A stretch of 64,000 nt of DNA from Xiphydria camelus (Eukaryota > Arthropoda > Insecta > Hymenoptera > Xiphydriidae). Position 1 is the first letter of the stretch, and each line of letters opens with the position of its first letter. Of the stretch, positions 1 through 11,506 are shown piece by piece. Position numbers and translations under genes: made by a program. The notes beneath the pieces are model-generated. The model had not been told where the DNA came from. It worked only from the letters and a program-made list of their open reading frames with translations, and searched no databases. The stretch lies in assembly GCA_963678675.1 (NCBI GenBank), contig OY783201.1:2862001-2926000 (forward strand). The letters run 5' to 3'.

Positions 1-167
1 TTTGGCGGACCACGTGCGAAATATCTTGCCGCGCCGCGAAGGAACGACTCGCGTCGTGTTTCATTTCACCGCGTGCTCCGTGGACGATTATTTCCTCGGC
101 GTCCGTCCTAGGGTCCCTTCGCTGCTTCGCCGCTATCGGTAGCGCTCTATACTCACGCGCGTTGCTA

Positions 168-391
168 CACTGAGACAAAAATGTACTTGATCGAAATAAA
201 CGTGCCTTTGGATGGTCCCAAGAGCGTATTTATTCGATTTAAATGAATATCGATTTGATTCAAATAACATCTAATTCATTCAATAATCTAATATTTGCCT
301 CCGACCAATATTCATTTAAATCGAATAAATATGCTCTTGGGACTGTCCAAAGGCACGTTTATTTCGATCAAGTAAGTTTTTTTTCTCGGTG
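168..391. mobile_element. MITE family A, copy 1 (TA target site)
   Basis: Palindromic 224-bp element. It begins CACTGAGACAAAAA and ends TTTTCTCGGTG, with a TA on each side (166-167 and 392-393). The two halves are near-perfect inverted repeats through the words CTTGATCGAAATAAACGTGCC and CAAGAGCGTATTTATTCGATT, and the middle is AT-rich. There is no coding capacity. TA duplication and short terminal repeats fit a non-autonomous Tc1/mariner-type element. Related copies lie at 1793-2018 and 10121-10343. Confidence 0.75.
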
Positions 392-603
392 TAGCGCTTC
401 GGCGCGCCGTGAAAGACCTACAATTGAAGTTCCGATATCACTGGATGGCGGCCACGAAGAGTCGCCCTATCCGTAGCGATGTCAGAAATACAATTCTGGC
501 TTTCACATGGCGCGCCGAAGCGTCACCAACGCGCGTGAGTAGCGCTACCGGTCGCGGCGAAGCGGCGCCGATAAACGGCCTCGTGTGAAGGAGCCCTTAA
601 AAC

Positions 604-606
<3 letters not shown>

Positions 607-642
<36 letters not shown>
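607..642. repeat. (GA)n microsatellite
   Basis: About 18 uninterrupted AG units. Confidence 0.95.
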
Positions 643-645
<3 letters not shown>

Positions 646-1656
646 AGCACGAAAGCCGAATGCCTTTCCGCAAATGAAATGTCTCCTCCCGCCTGGGCGA
701 CGAAGACACTCGCCTCGCGTCGAACCACTGGCCTCAACCGCCGAACCTCGTAAATCTCCGACCTGCCGGTAGACGCGAAAAGTTCGCCGCATAAAATTCC
801 CCCACCACCCGTCGCTGCAGCCCCGCCACGAGACGCGCGATGAGACTCCGGGCGCGTCGACTTCTCTCGCGAGAGAGCGGTTAACATTTAAGCCACGGCC
901 GCGCTCGCGACTGTCAGAAAACCGCGGCAAACCGGTATGACTAGCGGGGCCGGCCAGGAGAGTCGGGACGCCGTGGTGGGGTCACGGAGTCCGGAAACCA
1001 GCTGAGCGTTCACTCGCGCGCGCCGGGGAAAGTGGCCGTGCAGCTTTCACTGGCCGGGGCCGCACCGCGGCTCTCCGCGTCGGGGCGACGCGCCGCTCGA
1101 GCACTGTCGCGCGCAAAAAGGCCGCGCGATCCGACCTTTTTTGCAATTAGGGCCGACCGGCGCGCGTTCCCCGCCTCCGCGTGGTTTTAACGACGTTTTT
1201 TCCCGCGCGGCCCGCGCGATATCGAAAGCGGTCGCGATGCCGACCGACCACGCGCGCGCGCGCGGGAACGCCTGCGCGTCTGATCGCTTCTTTTAAGAGC
1301 GTCGCCCCGGCGCGGAGTTGAGCAAATAACTCAACGAGGCGGGGACGAGGAAGCGGCAAGAAGCGCGGATGGCGCGAGGTGACGCGAAGAGGCTACGTCG
1401 TATTTCGCCGACGGATTTTTTTGCACGCCTGAGATTGACGCCGCGAGGAAACGTGCGTTTATTTACAGACACTCGAGTTCGTGTATGCCCATTGCGACTC
1501 GCGATTAATTCGAAGCGCATTGCTTTTCGGCGGCGAGGTCTTATCGCGGCGGGGCTGCAGTAACGTAACGAGAGATCGTGATTAGATTACCCGTACGCGA
1601 GTGTCGGGCGATGACACACTGTCCGCGGGACACTGATTTGCGTCTAAATTTGCGTA

Positions 1657-2115
1657 CACAGAGAAAAAAATAGTAGGTTTTGACCTGATTGGCTGTCAGG
1701 GGCGGGGGAACGCCGATCTAGTTACTCGAATTAAATAATTTGATTCTAACGATTAAAAATTGTTTGACGACAAGAAATTGTAGTCTATTGTGCACTGAGA
1801 AAAAAATTTGCTTGATCGAAATAAACGTGTTTGAATGATCCCGAGTAAGAGCACATTTATTTCATTACAATGAATATCGATTGGACGTATATAAATATTA
1901 TCGATTTCATTCAATATTATTGAGGTCAAATCGGCATTTATTCGAATCGAACCAGAATGTGCTCCCAGAACCATTTAAAAACACGTTTGCTTCGATCAAG
2001 CAAACTTTTCTCTCAGTGTAGCAAATTATTATTCAGTTCAAGTAACCAAATCTGCGTTCCCCGCCCGTGACCGCTGATCTATTGAAATCTACCACATTTT
2101 TGTTTTCTTTCAGTG
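1657..2115. mobile_element. MITE family B, copy 1, split by a nested MITE
   Basis: The outer element begins CACAGAGAAAAAAATAG and ends CTTTCAGTG, flanked by TA at 1655-1656 and 2116-2117. After removal of the inner element at 1793-2018, the left arm (about 1657-1750) and right arm (about 2025-2115) are inverted repeats. They share the core GGGGCGGGGGAACG on the left and CGTTCCCCGCCCGTGACC on the right. Family B relatives lie at about 7492-7665 and 49164-49374. Confidence 0.7.
1793..2018. mobile_element. MITE family A, copy 2, nested in a family B MITE
   Basis: 226-bp palindrome that begins CACTGAGAAAAAAATTTGCTTG and ends TTTTCTCTCAGTG. It shares the ATAAACGTG and AATATCGATT words with the copy at 168-391. 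It interrupts the family B element at 1657-2115, so it inserted later. Confidence 0.7.
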
Positions 2116-3300
2116 TACGCGATACGCGAGTTTCGATTTCCCTGAAGCTATTCAGTCGAGAAGACTGTGTATTCGCAGAAACACTCGACCGATCGAGGCT
2201 ATCCGACGCCTCCCACGCACCTGCATCCGTTTTTTTCAAGTGAAACGCAACACCCAAGCCGCGCTCCGTGCGGAGAACGGGAACCGAGATAAAATCCGTG
2301 TTGTTTGCGGAAGAACGATTCGCACGGGATCGAGTTCTTTCTCGCATTCCGCGGGGCGAGTGATTAACGCGTAATTTCCACCTCCGCGGCCGAGCCTCCA
2401 CTCCCCCCTTCCTCGGTGGGGCCCTTCCTGTCCGCCGTGTATGTCGGGGCCCGCGCGATTCTCTCCGCCCCCCCCCCCCTCACAGGCACGCATGCGTGCC
2501 CGGAGAAATCAGTGCAAGTGGTAGCGCGCGAGTTTCCGCGTGCGTGCGAGAGGGAAACCGCGGAGTGTTTTCACGCGAGGTTCCGATGGAGCGGTACATA
2601 CCGACGGAGAGGGATGCGGACTCAGAGGAGGAAGGGGTTCTCGAGTGTTCGTCGCGCCTTTCATTCGTCCGCATGTTCACTGGAGCGTACATATATGGGT
2701 GACTCGACTCGTATCGCGCGGATATACCTACCTTCCGGATAAATTGCGAGCGTAAATTATAAAACATAGCTGCTCTGAAAATTAATAGATCAAAATTAAT
2801 CCGTTAGTGCTCGCTGGCGACTTTAGTTCCAGGGCAATTTCTTGTTTGAAATATTGGATTAAACTATTTCGCGTTGTTCGACAAATTTCTCCGAAAGTCT
2901 AATTTTATTAAGGAGTACAATTTATGAAACCGATTCCTGAACATCGCAGAAGAGATTGATTGAATGTCTAGAAATAAAAATTGTCTGACAACTGAGAACG
3001 ATGCTGAGCATTAACGGGTTAATGCGAAGAAAACTTTTCGTTTTCCCTTTCTCCGCGGGGCGCCCGGATGTGACTTCCCGGATAGAGAAATGTACGTAAC
3101 TTTAGGTAGTGTTGGCTCATCAAATATGTCACGATTATGCGCAAAATGATACAAATAAGATGCTAAACGTGTATTCAATATGAGCATAATTTTTTGTAAT
3201 AATGTTACTTCAATAGTACAGCGACTAATTTGAATCGCACTATAATGTAAATTTAACAATTTATTTAAGAATAATTATTTCTCAAATTCATGCGGCTAAC
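2116..3300. other. Intergenic or intronic DNA, nothing recognised
   Basis: GC-rich up to about 2750, then AT-rich. Open frames in the GC-rich part overlap on both strands and have low-complexity Arg/Ser-rich translations, as expected from composition alone. No splice-bounded exon was supported. Confidence 0.4.
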
Positions 3301-3309
3301 TTAGTTAAA

Positions 3310-3538
3310 ACGGCAAAATGCATCTGATTAAACGAGTCTAGTTATTCTAGCCAAAATACCAGCAATTTAAACCAAACATTTAATTATTCTAACTACACGT
3401 TCAGCTATTCCAACTACACGTCTAGTTATTCTAACCAGAAAATGGTCAGTCTGACCAAACAGACGGAAAAGATCCATATTTCACCAAACGGTTTAATTAT
3501 GGTATTCAGGATTTTATTTTTCTCGGTGTGGCTCCCAA
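3310..3538. mobile_element. MITE-like repeat family F, copy 1
   Basis: Contains repeated phrases of the type TAGTTATTCTAACCA and AACTACACGTTCAGC. It ends ATTTTTCTCGGTG. The reverse complement of the same pattern (GGTGAAATATGGACC, GATTAGGATAACTA) lies at about 9908-10118, which defines a two-copy family. The left boundary is approximate. Confidence 0.5.
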
Positions 3539-6500
3539 ATTTCTTCACACCACACGGGCCTTCCGTACCTACCCTTATCCTCGCGGGATAGGAGGAGGCC
3601 GCACAGTCGCTCGGACAGCGTGCACAAAGCGGCAATAAACTTACAACTCACTCGCTCGCTCCCTCGAGGGAGCCAGGAAGGGCGGAGCGGGAGGTGAAAC
3701 ACAAGAGAGGCAATTCGCGAGTTATACGAGTGCCGTTAAGTGGATATTATGTTATCCCGCGGTGGGCCGTAATAAGTACGAGCGCGCGGTTGTGCTCTTT
3801 GCGGAGGAACGAGGAATCGCGGGAGGGACGAGCCGATCGTGAATTACGCCCGCGGACAGCTTTACGGGACGGCCAGTAAAATTTCGCGAAGGAAATTCTT
3901 TTCCTCCTCGCCTGTCAACCGCGCTCAGCGTGCAGTCTAGCTCCGAAGTTCCATTATCCCTTGTCTCCGCTCGCCGCGCTTCGCCTCGCCTCTGCGAGAG
4001 GGACGCGCGTGCCCGCGGTTTGCGGTGTTTTTTCATTTGTAGTAAACACGTCCGCGCGTCCGTCGGTGCGGCGCAAGGCGGAACGTAATGGAACGGAGCG
4101 AAGTACGATTTATCGGCGCCTCGCGCGGTACCGGAAATCTCCCGTAGGCTACGGCGATAAGAAGCGACGGATACCCGCGTTAATCTCGAAAATAAATAAG
4201 TGCTCGCGCTTTTAAACGTCTCGTTCGAATGCTCTATTACGCAAGATGGTAGATGTAATCAGGACATAATTGGATTAAAAGTGTATCGGACACAAATAAG
4301 TCTCTCGTCGCACAATAGGCTCGCGTTTAGGTACAAACGAATCAATCGCTCCGGCCAGCAAATACATCTCGATCGCTTCGATTCAATTGAGAATAACTTT
4401 CTCGCGCCGCGCCACATCCAAACGAATCGTTTCACCGAGCGTGACGCGCGTGTCGAGCGAGTCATCGCGCTGGTACGCGCGAAAGTCCACCCATTTCCAC
4501 GGAAACCACTCGAAATACCAAACTCCGACTCCCCGGCTTTTCCATTGCTCCACGCGTTTCCTCGAAATTCCCGGCGCTCCGCGATTTCCCGCGCACTTCT
4601 CTCGCGTCCCGCGCGCGGGGCGCAAGGTGGAACTCCTTTCGCCGAGCGCGCGCGCGCGCGTTCACTTTCTAAGCCCGCGGGGGGGTGTCGGTTCGCGCAC
4701 GTGTGTCCGCGTCTCCGTCCTCGTCTTTCGGATCGGCCGAGCCCCGAGCGCGAGTGAGCTCCCTCTCGCGCGCGCGTAGGTACCGGGCGGCTGGCTGCCT
4801 CTTCGCGGAGTAGGTCACCGGGTAACGGGGAAACGCAACCAGGCACGACTCCTCCGTACGGCGAGCTATCCGTACGCCGACGGATAGGAACCGAGCGCCC
4901 CGCGAAGAGCGATCGGCGCTCGGGAGCTGCGCGGGGAAGGGAAACGCGGGCGCGCGCGCGCGCGACGGACGCTCGACGAAAGCGAAACCTCTTTCACTCT
5001 CGTCCGTTACAGCGGTACTTATGCCAATGGTTTCACCGTCGTAAGCCGGCGCGTATATTACGCTCGCGCGTGGTAAAATGGGAGCAGTTTTCTAGTCCGC
5101 AGCTTCGATGCGACGCTCTGTATGTGTATATATATATATGTATACTTATAGCTTCCGTGGAACCAGTAGATCCTTTCCGTCGATTCGACGAAGAAGTCTG
5201 GGGAAATTTGACGACCGATGCGACGTCTTATTGACATGCGTGTGTGCCGTAGAGATTCTTGCAAACGATAAAGAGCGACCGTGCTTTCAACGGCGATTAT
5301 CTCGTCACCTGCGAATTTATCGACGTTGATCTCCGATCGTCGATATACTCCTTCGGTGTTCGCGGAAAAACTGATACCGGTAAATTGTACACCGTATTTA
5401 CAGTAAAAGAGGCGCACACGCAAGGATTTTTTAACGTTTCTACCGTACCGGAGAACGAGTTTTCCTTGGAAAAATTCTAGTCAATTGTAGTGTAAACTAT
5501 CACGATTTGATAATTTCAAAAGAAAGATTACTGTACCGCGCTGTAAAAACATCCGAAAATCCTCACATGTGTGCACCTTACCGTAAATACAGTAAAATTT
5601 ACCGATATGCACCGGTCTTTCCGCGTTGAATCATCGTACCTATCGCGCAATACTTCTCCGCGTATCGCCGCACGCTCTCCCGCGGGACGAATCCGTCGAT
5701 GAAACTCGAGAAGAAAACAACATCGATTCGAGAGCTCGATCCGAGCCGAGACCGGTGCGTCTGCACGCATACGACGAAGCCGCACGCTCACCCACACGTA
5801 ATCTCCACACGCGACATTCGCGTATCGCCGAGGAGATACACAGCGAAGAGAATCGGCGAGGGCTCTCGCGCGCGTGGGCGTGCCCGCTGCCTTTTTGCAC
5901 CGCGCGGCGCGAGCGCGCGTGCGAACGCCGGGAAACGATTCCCAGGAGGTCCGGAGACTGTCGGAGGAGCGGCCAAGGACGACTTCGTGGCTGGCTGCGC
6001 TTGTGCGCGGACACCCGCATCCGTCGGCTGCCGATCGCGATCGTACGATCGAGAGAGCCCTCTCCTCTGTGTGTACGCGCGGCATCGATCGAGCGAAATC
6101 GATAACCACGAGATCGGCTCCCTTCGTCCGTGAGCCGTCGTGTATACATCGTTTCGCTCGTTCCCTTCGCTCTCGACATTCGTCGCGCGCGACTCGATGA
6201 CGACGACGACGACGACGACGACGTCGTCGGACGATTTCACGTCCTTGCGCCGCACCTGTGTACACGCGTGTACGACTGAATAAATGGTACGACGAGAGAG
6301 CAGCCAGCTGTATAACGCCCGAGAGACATGCCTGATGGGGCTCGACTTCGATATCGTCGCTGCACGTGGATAGGCGCGATAGTTATATCGCGTATAGAAG
6401 GGAATGTAGAGCATCGCGCGTGCGGTATAGATGTACGATGCAGGAGCTCGGAGAATCCATTGGCTATTATCGAAGATCGATGGGTTTGTCGATTTTCGCG

Positions 6501-6594
6501 CGATTCTACTCTGTCGCTGGTGACTTTATGATATCATTTTTGAACGTACCAGTCAATGTATCATTAATTCTCATGCTCTCTCTTGTTGGCTGTA
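3539..6594. other. GC-rich DNA without a supported gene
   Basis: Dominated by CpG-rich sequence (about 4500-5000 and 5640-6220), with a GAC trinucleotide repeat at 6198-6223. Many long open frames occur on both strands at once, which is typical of stop-poor GC-rich DNA. None shows a recognisable domain. It may contain unseen 5' exons of the downstream bZIP gene. Confidence 0.4.
6198..6223. repeat. (GAC)n microsatellite
   Basis: About eight GAC units followed by the inverted GTCGTC. A related (GTC)n run lies at 8279-8301. Confidence 0.9.
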
Positions 6595-6891
6595 CTGAGA
6601 GAAATAATTGCTAATGTGTGAAAAAAAATATGCCTTGAATCAAGAACGCACGGTCTTACAAAGTTGTAAGGATACAGGTTCTCGACGGAAAAATATTTAT
6701 TTATTGTTGATTCGAGAGTACCTTTGTTTGAACGAGAAATTCGTTCTGTGTGAAAAACAAAATAATTGCTCGAACCTATCAAATATTTTCCATATGCACG
6801 AAAAAAATTATGGCTCGATCCCGGAATTATATCGTGTTTTTGATTGAAGCAAACATTTCGTTTGGTGCCCCAGCAATTATTTATCTCGGTG
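6595..6891. mobile_element. MITE with CTGAGAGAAATAATTGC terminal repeats
   Basis: The left end CTGAGAGAAATAATTGC and right end GCAATTATTTATCTCGGTG are inverted repeats flanked by TA. The interior is AT-rich and non-coding. The terminal hexamer resembles the other TA-flanked MITEs in this window, but the interior differs. Confidence 0.6.
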
Positions 6892-9212
6892 TAAGGCGGC
6901 ATTTGCCCTGGATCAATGAAAGCATACCTAACAATTGATTAATCGTTGGTCGGTACGCTTGAAAATGACATTTTAAAAAATCACCAGCGACAGAATTCAT
7001 GTCGTCGGAGAAGTACCGATTCTGTTCTCCTCGGTACGAAGATAATTGAACGAGATGAGGAAAGAATCGAGATAAGTAGAAAACTGCCGTACCGACGCCG
7101 GCCGTTGATGCATCACCGAAAGGTGAAAAAGTCCCCGACTTTAAACGCCTCGACTATACACGGCGTAAGAGAACTGAATTTAACGACTTCCCGCAAACGC
7201 GTGAATGCGCGCGCTCGCGCGCGGCATCGGGCGCGCCGCGGTGCGTTATAGGATCTGACTTAACCGCTTTGCTGGTCGTTCGTCAGGAGGATGATCGCGG
7301 CTTACCGCATACAAATCATCCGACCTCTGCCAACTATTCGAGATTTACCGCTCGTAAGTCAGTGTTCTACGCCTGGCTATTATCGTCCGGCGAATTGAAT
7401 CGGCCCGGAGTCCACGTATCCGCTCGTTGAACTCTCGCAGTCGTTTTCTTCGAGGTGCGATGCGCGCTGATTGGAAATATTATTCACAGTACACCGAGAG
7501 AAAAGTGTAATAGATTTGACTGAATCGACGGTGACGGGTAGAGGAATGTCGATTTAATCGAACTAATAATTGACTCGAACGGACTGCGGTTGATAAATTG
7601 TCGTAATCAAATTTATTAATCTGCATTCCCGCGCGATGAAAAATCTGTCTCAAACTCGAAAATCGGATCGAACGATCCAACGAATTCGTAGAAAAAAATG
7701 CGTCGCTATCGAATTTTGTTCGCTCATCTGAACGGCGAGGCCAATATCGAGCGCGAACTGTACCCGCTCTTCGACATCTGGACGATGCGGAAGACTCGTC
7801 CGCCGATTCATAGGCTACCGCGAATAATAAATCCGGGTCGGCACTCCCCTGGAAAGCGCCGCGCCGCCCGGCATATTCGCCTGCGCGTATTTCCTGTTTT
7901 GCTTTACGACCGGAAGCGAATAACCGTGCTCTCCCTCGTTGCACCGCATTCTTTGTGTGTACCTATGTGCGAGACCTCTGTCTGTATACGCGTTCGCGCT
8001 CCCGTTCACTCGAGCGTAGCCGTGATAATTATATCGGAACGGCTCTCTCGCCTCGGCGTGTCCGCGCTCCTTACGAATTTCTCCGTTCGCGTAGTCGCGG
8101 CGCGTCCCTGAAGCGGCTGATCTCGTTTCCCCGTAAAAGTGCGCGGAAAATACGTCAGACCGGCGGCCCCGCGGACGGGCGGCGCAGCATCGCGCGGCGA
8201 GTCGAATAAAAGACCGTGCAATTAGAATCGACTCGTGGGACCTTGAGCCTTGAAAAGAAAGAACGTCCTCCGTGCGGATTGTCGTCGTCGTCGTCGTCGA
8301 CTTCGTTCGTGTTCGATCCAACCAGAGATGATCTCTCCGAACCGTGACGCGTCCTCGAAGATACGCGTATAGGATTGCAACGCCGTGCGGCCAAGCGAAA
8401 GGGAACCCCTTCGAGTCGCGCGAACGGCGCAGCGTCTCGCCTTCTCCCGGAGGACGACTCGCTCGACGAGAGATCTCGCGACGTGCGCTTCTCCTTTGCG
8501 TTACGTCGATCATTTGAATCAATTGAGACCAGGCCTGGTTCGGATCGGAGAAATTTCGGATGACGGAACAGTCGTGATGGGTGAAACAATGTTCGATCTG
8601 TCGTCACTGTCTCAGCTCAAGTATTTGTTACGGTAACTTAAATAACGTTACACTGATAAATTATTTTTCTCCGTGCGTCCGAATGTCTGCGCGCGATCGA
8701 TCGTCGATGCGTTTAGCGCGAGAGCGCCGGAGAAAGGAGACTCGTGTACGAGTCAATGTACCTACACATTGTTGGTCTCGCCGGGTCCTGCAATCATCAA
8801 TGAGGGAGACGCGGAGTGCGCTCACCTCGAAAAAACGCGTCGATAAGCCGGCAATAATAAATCGCAACCTCATCAACTCGGTTACGGGATCGCGCCGACA
8901 TAACTGTACCGGCGGCGTGGACGGGTAAACAATCACATTTGTTTGGAGATAGTTTCCTGTGGCCTTGGGGCCGCCCCGGCTATTTCGAACATCATCGCCG
9001 CGTGTGTACCGTGTAGCCGGCTTAACCCGAAGCGGATTTTTGTCGTTCGGGTTATTTTCGGGGTCTCCGTCGTATTCGAATTGGTGATGCGATTTTATTT
9101 CATTGGATTTAATTTGGTATCAATATTTGAATATGTAATTCGATTCGAGTAGGTATTTATATCGAGGGTCGAACTGATACCTGTTCGATTTATCGTATCA
9201 AAATGTATCGTA
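6892..9212. other. Gene-free stretch with a degenerate MITE
   Basis: A degraded family B element starts at about 7492 (CACCGAGAGAAAAGTG) and keeps a recognisable match to 49164-49374 until about 7665. A GTC repeat lies at 8279-8301. The remainder is mixed-composition DNA in which I see no supported exon. Confidence 0.4.
7492..7665. mobile_element. MITE family B, truncated copy
   Basis: Begins CACCGAGAGAAAAGTG after a TA. It shares AGATTTGACTGAATCG-type sequence and the later block AATCAAATTTATTAATCTGCATTCCC with the element at 49164-49374. The right terminal repeat is not clear. Confidence 0.5.
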
Positions 9213-9450
9213 CACTGAGAAAAATTTAGTAGAATCAACCAAACGTTTATTTATACCTATATTACTAAATTATTAATTGGCTCAAGTAATATTGACTTGT
9301 CCCAACAAAGTATTTTTATTGACAAACTATGTCAGCTTGTGCCAATCAAATATTTTACTGGGACGAATGAATATCAGTTGAGTCGATAGAACATTTAGTC
9401 AGCAATATACAAATAAACATTTACTTGATTTCATTAAATGTTTGTCTCAG
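9213..9450. mobile_element. TA-flanked MITE
   Basis: The left end CACTGAGAAAAATTTAG follows TA. The right end is TGTTTGTCTCAG followed by TA. Inside, the AAACGTTTATTT and AAATAAACATTTACTTGAT words are inverted. Non-coding. Confidence 0.6.
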
Positions 9451-9907
9451 TACACGGAATTGAGTGTAACTTCCATCGAAGGAAACGTTCGTCCGGATCC
9501 AAGACTTTTTCCCCTCGATCGCCTGCCAGCCGCCGCGTCGAATTCGAGACGACGAGATCCGGGAAGCGAATACTCCTGGCGTATCCGATGAAAGGGAATC
9601 GATGCTCCGCGCGGCGTTTCGTGCAAAACGCGAACACGCGGCCGCGTGCTGGACGCGAGCGTGTACGGGGGACGGGATCGCGTGTTGCGGTTACGTGAAA
9701 GACCGTCGTTAGACCCCGGCGTATCGCTCGTCTGCCGAAGAAAACGGGGGGAAACTGGTTCTCCCGCTAACGGAAATCGCACTCGAGTGTCCCCGCGCGT
9801 TGTAACAGTCCTTCGAGAACTCTTCTTCCTCCTCCTCTCCGCGGGTCTCGTCTCCTTTTTGTTAGAGAAGCTGGCTCATGAGCATAAATCACTCGTTATT
9901 GCGAGTG

Positions 9908-10118
9908 CACGCCGAGGAAAAAATCTGGTTAATCTGATCAAAATCCTCTGGAGACCATAACCGTTTGGTGAAATATGGACCCTCTTCATTTGTGTGTCTG
10001 ATTAGACTGACTATTTTCTGATTAGGATAACTAGGCATACTGTTGGAGTAACTAAACATTCAGTTAGAATAATAACTTGATATTTGGTTCAACTTACTGG
10101 TACTTTGGTTAAAATAAC
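9908..10118. mobile_element. MITE-like repeat family F, copy 2 (inverted relative to copy 1)
   Basis: Matches the reverse complement of 3310-3538 in CCGTTTGGTGAAATATGG and in a string of TTAGAATAA- and GATTAGGATAACTA-like units. It abuts the family A element at 10121. Confidence 0.5.
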
Positions 10119-10120
10119 TA

Positions 10121-10343
10121 CACTGAGAAAAAAAATGTGCTCGAATCAATTAAATTTATTTTCGAATAGTCCGAAAAGCACATTTATTCGCTTAAAATGA
10201 ATATCGATTGAACGTATATAAATATTGTTCGTTTAATTGAATATTATTTGGATCAGATCGGTATTCATTCGAATCGAATAAATGTGCTCTTAAGACTATG
10301 CAAAAAAAAACCGTTTATTTCGGTGAACAAATTTCTCCCTCGG
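10121..10343. mobile_element. MITE family A, copy 3
   Basis: Begins CACTGAGAAAAAAAATGTGC and ends TTTCTCCCTCGG, with TA on both sides. It shares GAATATCGATTGAACG and GAATCGAATAAATGTGCTC with copies 1 and 2. Non-coding palindrome. Confidence 0.7.
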
Positions 10344-11248
10344 TATTAATTCATTTATCCAGATGTGTTTTGTCACTCTGAGACCAAGTTATTTTTCTCA
10401 GTGCATTCTCGAAGATTCTCGCCGCGCTAATGTGATTTGATTCTATGAACTATTTCCCCCTGTACGAACTCTCTTTCCGTGATCCTCGCCACCGTGATCG
10501 CGCTTCAGGGTGGTTTTCAGGCCCGACCGAGAGCGCTCTTCTGTAAATACTCTCGACCCGTAATGGTGCAGCCGCCGTCACCGTGCGGTGGCTAAACAAC
10601 TAAACAACGGCCGGCAGTAATTTGGTTCAAGGCTGCCGGTCGCGCGGCTCTGCGGAACTAATCTCGTGTTGCGAAGCGTCGACGGGTGGGGCAGCGGGTG
10701 ATGGCGGGAGGGGGATACGGGGGGACGGTGGAAGGGTGGACGCGGGGGACGGGAGAGGCCTCTCTGATTTTTATCCGTTCATTCACGAGAACTGCATTTC
10801 CGCGGTAAACAGCGCGGCGAGAGAGTACGTCGGCTGCGCGCGCGGCCGCTTTGACGTCGGGAGAACAATAGTCAAGGCTGCGCCGCGAACGCGCGTGTGT
10901 CGGAACCGACGATACGGGACGCTCCGCCGCGCGGGATCATTGCCGGCGGATCGCGGGGGCTGCGGATCGAAGACGCGTCGGTGAAATCGCGTACACGGCG
11001 AGCGAGTCGATCGGTAAATTCCTACGACGGACGGGCGTGGGTTCTAAATTTCCTTCAATCGCGTTGATTCGATTCGGGCGCGAATCTCGCGTCGATCGGC
11101 AAGGCGAAAGTTACATTAGACTTGTACAACGCGTTCGAATCGAGAATAAATCTTTATCAATCGTTATTCGGAAAGAGAAAGAACGATCTCGTTCTCTCGC
11201 AATCCGACGCTCGTCGCTCGAATACACTTTGACAAAAATTTGCTTCAA
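10344..11248. other. Gene-free stretch
   Basis: GC-rich around 10600-10980. No exon, promoter element or repeat I can name. Confidence 0.4.
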
Positions 11249-11506
11249 CACGAAGAAACAGAATTAGTTGGATCTACTAAGAATTTCTTGCGGGGTCGCG
11301 CGAGTAATTATTTATTTACTTCAATTACATAGATCTTTTTTAATTTTAATTGAATATTTCTTTCTTGCAATTACATGCCATTTCATATGATTGCAAGGAA
11401 GAGATATCGGATTAGTATGAAAACAGACCTAATCGATGTAAATAAATAATTACTCGCGACCCCGCAAGTAGTTTTTAGTAGATCCGACTAATTCTTTTTC
11501 TCCGTG
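11249..11506. mobile_element. MITE family C, copy 1
   Basis: Inverted arms GAATTAGTTGGATCTACT and AGTAGATCCGACTAATTC enclose a second inverted pair, CTTGCGGGGTCGCG and CGCGACCCCGCAAG. The centre is AT-rich. Two more copies lie at 33628-33879 and 41992-42233. Confidence 0.75.

Larger units (their letters stand above)
1..1656. other. GC-rich DNA without a supported gene
   Basis: No exon with a plausible start, splice sites and protein-like composition could be supported. The stretch contains one MITE (168-391), a GA dinucleotide repeat (607-642) and a very CpG-rich block (about 900-1350). It may be intron or promoter DNA of the downstream PAR bZIP gene. Confidence 0.5.

Noticed and set aside
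4259..4846. Long minus-strand open frame (195 codons) overlapping a 185-codon plus-strand frame
   Set aside because: Both strands are open at once in CpG-rich DNA. The translations are Arg/Ser/Ala-rich without domains or splice context.
5528..6414. Overlapping 245-, 208- and 179-codon minus-strand frames
   Set aside because: They are in different frames over the same GC-rich block with a GAC repeat. The composition explains the lack of stops, and there is no recognisable motif.
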